Shown here piece after piece: positions 1 to 9,375 of a stretch of DNA of 64,000 nt (positions are counted from its first letter, which is position 1; every line of letters starts with the position of its first letter). Source of the DNA: Simmondsia chinensis (taxonomy: Eukaryota; Streptophyta; Magnoliopsida; Caryophyllales; Simmondsiaceae); NCBI GenBank assembly GCA_018398585.1, contig JAGTTD010000015.1, positions 23,703,478-23,767,477 on the forward strand, in the 5' to 3' direction. The notes below the pieces were generated by a model. The model was not told the origin of the DNA and searched no databases. It was given only the letters and a program-made list of their open reading frames with translations. A program made the translations under genes and the position numbers.

Positions 1-478
1 ATTTGTGATATAATTCGTGTTAATAAGCATAGAAGTGTTGAGAATTCAGTTGATTCTTAAGAATTATATGTTATTGAGTTGAAATTTGCTTAGACGCGAA
101 TCTGACATTGAGCTGAGAGCCGAAAGTGTGAAATCCGATTTCGTTCTTGAAGATTGCTTTGAGTATTGTGCTGAGGACTTGATTGCGGTCTAGAGTCAAG
201 CCTAATTCAGAATTGTAAGTCTGTTACTCAAGATGCATCTCAGTTAGGGTTTGGTTCGAGTTCTCTGTGTGCAAAAATCTACGTATTAGGGTTTGTACTC
301 AGTGACGATTGAGGAGCTGTTACAAGTGATTGTTTTGTGCGAACGAAGGAGTAGAACTTCATTAATCAATCTGTTGTTAAAGAGTTACGAAACAAGTCTC
401 ACTCTTCTGCGATTTTTTAAACTTGTATTTCTACGAACTGAGCTGTTTCAGATCGAAGCATTGTTGTTCATTGCAAAT
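1..478 (+). other. Leader region upstream of the unknown ORF
   Basis: No coding signal stands out here. The reading frame of the downstream ORF is closed by a TAG at 287-289 and opens at 290, but the first in-frame ATG is at 479. I read this stretch as the untranslated leader of the LTR element. The primer-binding site and 5' LTR are not in the window. Confidence 0.5.
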
Positions 479-3400
479 ATGGCTAGCATGGTTGATGATA
501 GCTCTTGTCAATCTGTGATGAGTGATCCTTAGGAGAAAATAAAGCAAGAATTGAGACAAGAACGAGAGGAGTTTTGGCAGAAAATGAAACCGGCATGGGA
601 CGAAGGGCTGCAGCGAATCTTGGATCGGCAGTATTCAGCTCATCGGTTTGCAAACATCAATCGAGATTGTGCTGGTGTTCTTGATGCAAATGAGCCTTCG
701 GAGCTAATGGATAGAGTTATACAACAAGAGCTCAATGTTGGGCAAAAAGAGAAAGTTGGAGTGGAATCCGTTGCCGTTGAAGATGAATTCGACCACGATA
801 AGGCTGATATTGATGAACACAAGTTAGAGGAACCTGAGTTTGAACAAGTTGATCATTATGAAGACTCTTTGCTAGAGTTAGAGTATCTTGTAGATGTTGA
901 GGTACAGCAAGATATGTTTCCGGAATGGGAATACGATTCATATGTCAAGGGAATGATATAGAAAGCAAAGAGTAAAGTGAAGAAGAACCATCTAAATGAA
1001 GCATTGAAAGATTTTTGGGGTAAAAAGAAGATTAAAAAGCAGAAATTGAAGGGTGAGGTTGGGTGTCAGCCTAAGGAGCTTCTGAGTTTGCAAGAACATA
1101 ACATTAAACAATGGGTAGTTGCTGTAATTGAGTCCAAATCAAGTAAGGGACATCGGGATGGTCCACGGGAAGAAGTTAGGCAACAAAAACTAACTCAAGC
1201 TACTGATTTTATCGATGTATATGCTGGTATACAAGGAGCGGATATAGCAGAACCTCTGATTTTAACTGGGGAGGTTGATGTTACTGTTGTAGTATCAATG
1301 AATACGTCACCAAATCTGTTAAATACTTCTCCATGGCAAGTTGGTATGCAGAATCAAAACGTGAGGGATACTGAGGATCGGATTTTGAGTCAGAATTATA
1401 GCATCTTCACTGCTGAACAATCACATTCTGTTGGGAAATCAATTGTTGCTGCTGTGGTATTATCTGATGCAGGACAAGGTGTGCTTTTGGGTCAAGAGAA
1501 GGTATATCTAAGTGCAAACATGAGCATAAAGCCTCCTCCTAAGCTGGGTGAAGAAAGGTGTACACTTAAGCAAGCTAAAGCACACTTTCAGCTGGATGTT
1601 TTGCAAGATCGGGTTGGTTTGCTTCCTTATTTGAGTGGAGTTGTGACCTATCCAAGTGCAAGTACTTGTGACAAGCTTCCTCCTGATCCAGGGAAGGTAG
1701 ATCATGATTATAACAAGCTGAAACATGAGGCCGAGTTGGAGGAAAGGTTCAAGCAAGCTGCTAAAATCATTTCCCGAGTTCAATTTAGGCCAAGTTTGAT
1801 TTCTGGAAGAGTTCTTAACATGTTAGAAGTTCACAAATTGGGTACTGATCTGAAAATTAGGTTTGTTCAGCCAAGATTCAGTAGAATTAAAGGTCATTGG
1901 GTTATGTTTGATATTGGAAGACCCCCTAGTGCTTTGGTGGAATCTAGTTCCTGCATTTGGGTTGGGATGACAGTGCTGGACAGTAATTGGGCAAGTGTAT
2001 TGAGCTCCAAACTAAGGCTGTATAATAATCATGCTATGGGCAAAGAACATGCTCCAATAGTGCAACCAAATGTGAAGCCTCCTGAATTTAAAGAGAAGAT
2101 GCAGTACTTAAGGACTGGGGCAAATTCAGTAGCTAAAATTGAGCCATTCAAACAAGATCTCTCAAGTTGGGTTGTTGCAGAAGTAGAAGCAGTTCAGATA
2201 GGATCTGATGGTGTTGTGTGCTTCTTGTTTGCAATTAAAGATAGTAAGCATAGCCAAGTAGTGATGCAGAAGATAGCAATTGGGTTGTGGATTGAGTATG
2301 GAAACGTGAGAGGCATAGCAGCTGCTGAGAACTTAAGACAAGTTCTGAATTCGAGCACTGAGATCTGTAGTGTAACATTGCTGCAGCTTAATACATCAGG
2401 TGGTAGAGGCAGTATATACATCAGCAGCAGAGTTAAGAATGGATCAGCCCTTGCTCCTGAATTATGCGCAGTTGTTCATATGTTCCACTGGTTCCTTATG
2501 CTAATGTACTTTTTGTTCATACTTAAGCTCATTAACAAGAAAGCAAAGCTTGATCATTTTAGGCAAATTTGGCGGCTGGATGAGCATGGGATCCGGGAGA
2601 ATCTTAGGAACGGGCTGGAATTTGTGAGTTGCAGCATTAGCAATGCCAATTGGAATGTGTTTGGGGTGATCCGTTATGGTTGTTCCAAATGGAAAAATCA
2701 TATGCACAAGCTTCAATATCTTCTCAATGTTTGGATGGAAAAGATCAGTGCAACATCGAGGATAACTCCAGCCGTCATTAGAGTGAACATCAGCAAGGAA
2801 CTTTGGGATAGATCAATTCTAAATTTGAAGAAGTTTACAGCCGTTTGAGAGTTCTTTTGGTGTCTCCGCTTGTTATATTTGTTACTCATGTTTGAGATGG
2901 TTGTCAGGAATCCAAAGCTGGTCGAATTAGGATAAGATGGGTGGTTGGAAAATTTTGGAGGTTTGGGCAATTTGCATCGTTTTAGTTGTAGCAACATAAT
3001 TGAATGTAAAAGCTTAAGGAAGATTCAAACAGGAGCTGAGAAATTGGTGCACAATCTGAAAACCGTGAGCTGCAGCAGGGGCATTGTCATTTGGGTTGCT
3101 ATGAGAATTCAAATGGTGACCTCATTCCTTTGGATTTCAATGGGGTTTATTGAAGACTCGGCTTGGTGGAGACCATTCAAGCTCATAATCAAGTTTGTGT
3201 TGCTGAGTTGCGTTAGCTGTAATTGGAAAGTGTGTTTTGTTGCTCTATTCAATTGGTTTGAGTTTGGAAGGCCTCTAGAGGTTCCTAGTCATCCATTACC
3301 GCTTGGAAGCAAAATTTTCAGTAGCATTCAGAAGTTCCTATATTCTTATGCAGATTTGGGGGCTGAAACAACGATTAGAATTCGATGTGCAGCATTATCT

Positions 3401-3631
3401 GCATACTGTCAGTGAGATTTGGTTTGATTTCAGATGGTTCAATGTAGTTTAGGTCCTCAGCAGCTGCGTTTTTGGGCAGAAATCTTCATCAGTCATTCAT
3501 TTAAGTACTTTACAGCAAATTTGCTTCATGTTCAGCTCATGTTTCTTATTGTGGCACTTGTTCTTCAAACTTCAACTCTTTTCTTGATTCTTGGGGACAA
3601 GAATCTTTTAAAGGAGGAAGTAATGTTATGA
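479..3631 (+). pseudogene. Unknown retrotransposon-borne protein, one frame with six stops
   Basis: All open segments from 479 to 3631 lie in one reading frame of about 1050 codons, broken only by in-frame stops at 530 (TAG), 959 (TAG), 2846 (TGA), 2933 (TAA), 3413 (TGA) and 3425 (TGA). I chose the ATG at 479, which gives an N-terminus MASMVDDSS; the frame opens at 290 but has no earlier ATG. The N-terminal 160 codons are charged and could form a coiled coil (ERE, EEF, then an acidic stretch with many Glu and Asp). The middle has two similar-sounding segments around WVVAVIESK and WVVAEVEAV that may be an internal repeat. The C-terminal part is hydrophobic and Trp/Leu rich. The frame ends LGDKNLLKEEVML, running through the polypurine tract into the LTR, as chromovirus pol does. 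I do not recognise the family and see no retroviral enzyme motif. Confidence 0.6.
3610..3620 (+). other. Polypurine tract
   Basis: The purine run AAAGGAGGAAG lies just upstream of the LTR start at 3624, the expected plus-strand primer position. Confidence 0.7.
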
Positions 3632-4134
3632 TTCTCATAATAGGAGGCATATGAAATAGAGTATAAATGTAATAAGGTGTTGAATACAGCTGAGTGAGTT
3701 GTATTAGCGTGTGGATTTTGTAACTAGAATAAGTCGTGATGTAACTAGTTGCATAAGTCCCTTGTTAAGTCATGTAATAAGTGAAGTCTAGAGCTTGTAG
3801 CTGTGGTGGTCAAGTTAGTGGTCAATGCCGGTCATTAGTGGCGTCTAGTTAGTTAGTTGTGGGTTGAGTCGGTTAGTCCATGTGTCTAGGATCATTGTAT
3901 CTCTAGATATTTTAGACTTAGCCATCCTAAAGGATTAGTAGTATAAATATGTAGAGCCTCTCTTGAAGAGCTCATAATTTTGATGAATAACAAATTGATA
4001 TCTTTTGATATCTCTCTCTACTTCTGATCTCCCTTTCACTTCTTATCTCATCTTAACTCTAAATTCTCTTATCATCCCATACTCTCACTATCTCAACCTA
4101 GGTTAAGATCCAAGAGTAATCTTGAATCTTAACA
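3624..4134 (+). repeat. 3' LTR of the unknown-ORF element
   Basis: About 511 bp, beginning TGTTATGATTCTC and ending CTTAACA, directly after a polypurine tract. It contains a TATA box and a pyrimidine-rich 3' half with many CTCTCT and CATCT runs. Athila-type coding sequence on the other strand starts immediately after the final CA, which fixes the right edge. Confidence 0.75.
3942..3949 (+). promoter_or_regulatory. TATA box of the LTR promoter
   Basis: TATAAATA within the LTR, about 190 bp before its end, in the usual U3 position. A matching TATAAATA or TATAAGTA is found in the related LTRs in this window. Confidence 0.55.
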
Positions 4135-4600
4135 TGAGGTTTACACTCGCTCCTAGATCTAGCAAGGCTTTGCTAGTGTAACGCTCTCCTAAGACGCATG
4201 GAACTGTAAAAGCCTCGGGGTCTCAAAACTTGAGTGGGGCGCCTGATACTAAAATACTGCTCCCCTTCTCGGTGAGCCAGACCTTCTTCGAGATATGCGC
4301 TTATGCGTGCTTCCTTTTGGTGCAAAGATCCTTGAGGAACTTGGCATACATAGGAATGTGTTTAATGGCTTCAATCAACGGCAAGTTGATCTTCATGTCC
4401 TTAAACACATCTATGAGCTCATCCCTCTTTGGTCATCCTTCTTCTTCGGTCCTATAAGGGCCGAAGGAAAAGGGACAACGGGTTCAAAAATTCTTTCTCG
4501 TGATCCCTCCCTATCAACAGTGGGAGGGGGAGTCACATCCTTCTCAGTTTCAACCTCAACTTCCCTAAGGTTCTCCTCTCCTAAAACCGACACAATCTGA
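4135..4600 (-). pseudogene. Athila gag C-terminus and start of protease, degenerate
   Basis: Minus-strand translation gives an Athila-like gag tail (INLPLIEAIKHIPMYAKFLK, about 4400-4340) and, at 4220-4135, a protease start ending LLDLGASVNL, matching the D-L-G-A-S active-site region of Athila proteases. Frames are shifted and stopped. The break at 4135 is the insertion point of the LTR element on the left. Confidence 0.7.
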
Positions 4601-5043
4601 GCTTGCTCATTAGAACTAGCTGATCTTATAGGGTTTGTGAGTGGTTAGGAGGGTAACCTCCCTTCCTCTATCCTATTCAGTGCGTGAGTCAACTGTCCTA
4701 TCTGGGTCTCTAATTTGGCGATAGATTGCGAGTGAGACCGAACCAGTTGTGTGGTGTCCTCCATAAAGTGGAGCATAATCTCCTCAAACTGTTACATAAA
4801 TCTTGGAGATGGAGGAGGAGGGTCATTATGAGCAACATTGGAGTGAGGTCGAACATCATACCTATGCACTCCCTAAAAAATGGGAGGGTGCAAGTTACCT
4901 ACAAAGCCAGGATCTTGTTGTTTCGTGGGTTGATATTGATTGGCGTCCGGCTTCCACGAGAAGTTCGGATGATCGCACCACCCAGAATTGTAGGTGTTTG
5001 AGAATGGGTCGCTATTTCCCGAATATCCTTGAGCTGCATGAAC

Positions 5044-5943
5044 CTATTCCTGCACGTATTCGAAAAATTGTGATGCATATAAACAATTAAGCACAGAATG
5101 GTCCTCGCCCGAACAAATGTCACATGGAGTAATACCACTTGATGACTCAACTGCATTGACCATGCACACATTAGTAGGATTCACATGCAAGTTCATAATC
5201 TGATCGATCTCCCTACGAAGGGCGTATAGTCTACGGTTGATGTTATCGTTGGGTGCTACTTCGTAGACACCATGTGTACCCCCTCTAACCACCCTCATAG
5301 AAGAGGCTTGGTAGAAAGAGTGTTCGCTGAGGCGCTCAAATAGCATCCATACCTTGTCCTCGTCTTGTTGGTGAAATGCTCCCCCACATGAAGCATTAAT
5401 CATTTGTTTGTTAGATGCATTGAGACCATCATAAAAATTTTGCACTAGAGCCCACTTGGGAGACCCGTGGTAGGGACAGCTCCTAAGAAGCTCCTTGAAC
5501 CTGTCCCAACTCTCGTGAAATTATTTTTGATCCTTTTGTTCGAAACCGTTAGTTGCCCACCTAACAACCATAGTTCTGACTTTAAGATAAAATTTGATCA
5601 GGAACTTATGCTGAAGGTCAGCCCAAGTGGTGATTTCACCTCTAGAAAGAGACTGAAACCACCTTTTGGCTACATCCTTTAGCAAGAATGGAAAAAGACA
5701 TAGTCGAACAGCATCAGTTAAGGTACCTTGAAAATAACAAGTTTCGCAAATTTCTATAAATGCATCAAGGTGTTCATATGGGCTCTCTATCGGCTTCCCA
5801 TAGAAAGTGAGAAGCATGTTGATGATCTCAAGCTTAATTTCGAAGTTTGCGTTACCCACAGCGGGTAATGTAACTCCGGCGGGTGCGACGTACGTGTGGG
5901 GAATGAAGTGGTCCCTAATCATACGCGGGGCAAAGTTAGCCAC
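5044..5943 (-). pseudogene. Athila-type gag, one internal stop
   Basis: The minus-strand frame from 5943 encodes an Athila-like gag. Its N-terminal half carries the retrotransposon gag core (FEIKLEIINMLLTFYGKP, then LFPFLLKDVAKRWFQSL, then TTWADLQHKFLIKFY). The second half has NFYDGLNASNKQMINASCGG and a cysteine pair (CDICSGEDHSVLNC) that looks like a degenerate CCHC knuckle. The two halves are in one frame, separated by a TAA at 5521-5523. No ATG is present at the N-terminus of the open segment; the true start lies upstream in the leader or has been lost. The protein would package genomic RNA in a virus-like particle. Confidence 0.8.
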
Positions 5944-6178
5944 TCTAAAAAAAAAAAAATTAAAATATAAAAAAATTAAATAAATAAAAAAGAAAAAAAA
6001 AAGAAAAGTAAATTAATGAAAATAGAATAAAAAATAAACTAATGAAAAATAAATAAGTTTTTTTTTTTTAAGTTTTGTTTTTAAAAAAGAGAAAATAAAA
6101 ATAAAAATAAAAAACGAGAATAAAAAAATAATAAATAAAATAACTCGCTAATTTCTAAATCAACTTAACCTACTGATT
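5944..6178 (-). other. A/T-rich leader of the Athila element
   Basis: Between primer site and gag the plus strand is dominated by A runs with short AATAAA-like units. No coding signal. It sits where the 5' untranslated leader of the element should be. Confidence 0.6.
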
Positions 6179-6195
6179 CCCCGGCAATGGCACCA
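6179..6195 (-). other. Primer-binding site, tRNA-Asp type
   Basis: The plus strand reads CCCCGGCAATGGCACCA, which equals the 3' end of plant tRNA-Asp with two mismatches, so the minus strand is the primer-binding site. It lies six bases inside the LTR edge at 6202. Confidence 0.8.
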
Positions 6196-6201
6196 AAAAC
6201 T

Positions 6202-7687
6202 TGATGTGTTTTAAAACTGTCTACACTCAAGCGTACGAGATTGTCATAGCTAAATCGGGTATACGGGTTGTATCCGCAGGGAATCTAAGTTAAGTTGGAA
6301 TTTGTTATTAACAAGCGGTTAAAATCGAGTTTTGAGTTGGTTTAAATGATTTGTTAACTAAAACAACAAAACTGACGATAAACTAAAAGTATCAATTTAA
6401 TTGAGGTTAGTTCGGGGAATGAGTTCAAGGTAGTATTACTCATATCCCATCATTATATTCTACTATGACAGTGGTTTAGGAGGCTTAGGCTACAAGCACT
6501 AGGCCTGGGTTAGTATTTAAATTACGGCTTAACGTAATGAACTAGTCTAAAGGAATAACCTATCATATCACCCCCTACATGTAGCATAGGTCATCTCATT
6601 AGCACTACTTTATTCCTTTGTCACTCTTGAGCAAATATTAATTTGTATAAAGATTATGTTTAGAGTTGGGCACAATCTCAACCCTAACCACGCGTGAAAA
6701 CCAGTTATGTTATAGTCTATGCTACAAGCTTGTAGACTAACGCTAATAATTTAAAAACCTTAACATGGCTACAAACTCACACAAAAAAAACCAAACAATG
6801 ATCATAAATTCCCAACCGAGGTGCGTATATAACATAACAAAACCATTGTTTACAATAAAATATAAATCTGAGATACGGACGGCTATCCGTCCTTCATCCC
6901 CAGGTTAAAAGTCTACTCCTCCATAGGAGTTCTAAACATCATGAAATCCAAGAAAGAAAACAATAATGATAAAACTAAAGATTTGAAGACTCCGCCAATT
7001 GATGTTGACTTTGATCCTTGCTTTGATTTCCCCAGTACTCTGACCACCTGCGCTTCGGCGTTTGAGAACTCTTTGGATCTCGTAGCGGCTTCGGGAAAGA
7101 GAGGATGAGAGGAGGCGTGGCAAAAAGATATGAAATTAGGTCTCCCCCTCTTAATTTATAAGTGGGGAGTCCTTAGGGTACCTCCCGTGCCCTCCCCGAT
7201 CGATCGGTCTGCCACAGTTTTCACAGCTTGCGCAGTTAACTTAAAACTGGCGTAACTTTTAATTCATAAGGAGTTACGGGCCAAATTATATATCAAATCG
7301 AAGCTTTCGAAGAGATCCACGTGAACCAAGTGGTTTCATTAGTAGATTGTCAAATTATTGGGTCATAAATACTCTTTTTTAACCTTTTACTTATTTTAAG
7401 CTTGACCGATTGTCCAAATTGCATGGTCAATCGATCCACGCACCCAAGAAATGACTCTTTCCGATCGAATCTTGACCCGATGGGTACTTCTTTTGTACAT
7501 GTGGTCGAGTTTCTCAAAGTACTCTTCAATTATGCCTCGATTACGCTTGAATCTTCCACTTTTCAACCTTTGTTTGCTCAATTGCACTCTAAGCCAAAAT
7601 GTACCTAGATTACAACAAAAACATACATGTAAAAGCCAAATATATTGCGGGAATGAAGAATAAAATATGTAAATATAAGGCACATCA
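6202..7687 (-). repeat. Athila-type 5' LTR
   Basis: A 1486-bp LTR with ends TGATGTG and CACATCA on the plus strand. Two related copies occur elsewhere in the window: a solo LTR at 47267-47892 (same orientation, shorter) and a diverged LTR at 57489-58768 (opposite orientation). Shared blocks include the region around GAGATTGTCATAGCTAAATC near 6229 and the block around 7500-7687. Confidence 0.85.
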
Positions 7688-8924
7688 GACCTCCGCAAAA
7701 CAGATCCCAAATTTTAGAGAGTTTGGTTTAAGCCCTGAAACCGCAACGAACTCCTGAACATTCTGCCATATAATCAGTACTGAGACCTTATCTCCCAGGG
7801 AGAATCGAAGGAGGCCATCAGCAAACATCAAATGGGTTGTATTAAGTTTACGACATTTTTGGTGGAACTTAAAATCTTTTATGTGCTTCAAACCCTTAAG
7901 CAATCTAGACAAGTATTCCATACAAAAAAATAAAAAGATATGGGGACAATGGATCACCTTGTCTTAAACCTCGTTTCCCCGGAAAAAAGCCAAAAGGACC
8001 CCCATTCAACTGGATAGGAAAAAGAAGGTGTAAAAATGCACTCTTTACTCCATCCAATAAATCGAGAATGAAATACTAACCCCTTCAATAAGTCAAAGAG
8101 AAATCCCCAACAAACGGAATCATACGCCTTATGAATATCGACTTTAAAGAAGCGCCTTGGCAAGATCCCCTTTTGATTACAATGTTTTATGATTTCATTA
8201 CCCAAAAGAATATTATCAAAGATTCTCCTTCCTTTAATAATAGCAACTTAAGCATGTGAAGTAAGCTTACCCAAGACGGCCTCCAATCGAGAAGAAATGA
8301 TCTTCGATATGACTTTATATACCACATTGCAACATGAAATCGGCCTAAAGTTACCAACATACTCGAGGCTATCAACTTTAGGGATCAAAGAAAGGACCGT
8401 AGAATTAAAAGACTTTAACATCTTCCCTAATCGAAAAAAAATCACATGCTGCCATGCTCAAATCACTACCAGCAAGTCTTGAAAAAAGCGGATGAGAGCC
8501 CATCCAGACTTGGCGCTTTATCATTAGAAATAGACCAAAGAGCTCTACAGACATCTTGAGAAAAAACCGGACCAATAAGTACATCACTTTCCCCCAAGAT
8601 AGAATCCGACCAGCACCCAGCACTTCTTTATCCAGTGACTGCATGTAGGGAGCTTTTCCACTCAATAGCAACTGATAAAATTTCAGGAATTCCTCTTAAA
8701 TGAGCTTCGGATTAGTGATCTGATGCCCTTCAGAATTATGAATAGACCAAATCAAGTTTCTCTTCCCTCCTTCTTAATCTAGGCATGCAAGTATTTAGAG
8801 GGTTGATCCATGGAGTTCAGAAATTTAGTTTTTGCTCTATGTGACAAAAACTTCTCATCGGCATCCAACAACTTCGCGAACTTATCTCGTTTGTTTAAAG
8901 CGAGTTTCTTATCAGCACTATTGC
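7688..8924 (-). pseudogene. LINE reverse transcriptase, degenerate
   Basis: Minus-strand pieces align in order to a plant L1-type RT: a pre-RT segment near 8750-8450, then LIPKVDSLEYVGNFRPISCC near 8400-8340, then KVDIHKAYDSVCWGFL near 8150, then a FADG motif near 7810 where FADD is expected. The Asp of the catalytic pair is therefore partly lost, in addition to several frameshifts and stops. The stretch downstream of RT is missing. It would have reverse-transcribed LINE RNA at the nicked target. Confidence 0.75.
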
Positions 8925-8929
8925 TTAAC

Positions 8930-9307
8930 TATTATGAATCGTTAGAATTTAATTGTAATTTATGTTATTAGTGGCCGGGAATTGTCCGAAGTGTTAAGTC
9001 GGTTTTAGGCGCCAAAAGAGGTTAGTGGTCAACGCGGGTCAAACTTGGTGGCGGGCTGCAGAATTTGGAGGGAAAGGCTGTTATTTGGGGTTTAGTCGGT
9101 TAGTTCTTGATGCATTGTATCCAAAGGTCTATAAATAGGATCTTAAGCTTGTAATTCAGGTATTGAATGAATATAAACTGATTTCCTTTTGGAATTATCT
9201 CTCTTTTCTCATCTCTTTCTTTACTTCTCATCCCCTTTCACTTCTCTTCTCACCTTAACTTTTTCTTCTACAAGGTTAGACTTTCAATTCCTAATTGGGA
9301 GCTAACA
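8930..9307 (+). repeat. 5' LTR of the chromovirus
   Basis: Starts TATTATGAATCG and ends GCTAACA. Compared with the 3' LTR it lacks about 26 bp around 8990 and one 7-bp repeat near 9245, with several substitutions besides. The usual first dinucleotide TG is TA in both LTRs. A TATAAATA box is at 9130-9137. Confidence 0.92.
9130..9137 (+). promoter_or_regulatory. TATA box of the chromovirus 5' LTR
   Basis: TATAAATA, conserved in the 3' LTR at 14519-14526. Confidence 0.6.
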
Positions 9308-9309
9308 AT

Positions 9310-9322
9310 TGGTATCAGAGCC
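9310..9322 (+). other. Primer-binding site, initiator tRNA-Met
   Basis: TGGTATCAGAGCC, complementary to the 3' end of plant initiator tRNA-Met, two bases after the 5' LTR. Confidence 0.92.
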
Positions 9323-9375
9323 AATTCAAGCAATCAATTGATTGATTGTGGCTGGAAAAATCAAAAAAAAAAAAT

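Larger units (their letters stand above)
1..4134 (+). mobile_element. LTR retrotransposon with a single unknown long ORF (3' part)
   Basis: The internal region and 3' LTR of an LTR retrotransposon; the 5' LTR lies left of the window. A polypurine tract (about 3610-3620) precedes an LTR that starts TGTTATGA and ends TTAACA. Instead of gag-pol there is one long plus-strand frame with no recognisable capsid, protease, RT, RNase H or integrase motif. The LTR architecture (TATA box, then ATGAATAA, then a pyrimidine-rich 3' half) resembles the LTRs of the two chromovirus-type elements at 8930-14703 and 38905-42377, so I infer a non-autonomous relative of that group. It is inserted in the protease region of an Athila-type element, whose minus-strand frame resumes at 4135. 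The target duplication cannot be checked because the left end is missing. Confidence 0.75.
4135..7687 (-). mobile_element. Athila-type Ty3/gypsy element, 5' part
   Basis: Read on the minus strand: a 1486-bp LTR (7687 to 6202), a tRNA-Asp primer site, an A/T-rich leader, gag, and the beginning of protease, where the element at 1-4134 has inserted. The LTR is bounded by TGATGTG and CACATCA. Long LTRs, the tRNA-Asp primer and the gag sequence all fit the Athila lineage. The other LTR and pol lie outside the window. On its right it abuts LINE sequence, so it probably inserted into that LINE, although the target duplication cannot be tested. Confidence 0.8.

Noticed and set aside
1508..2997. Minus-strand frames opposite the unknown ORF
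   Set aside because: They are short, overlap each other and lie opposite a much longer plus-strand frame.
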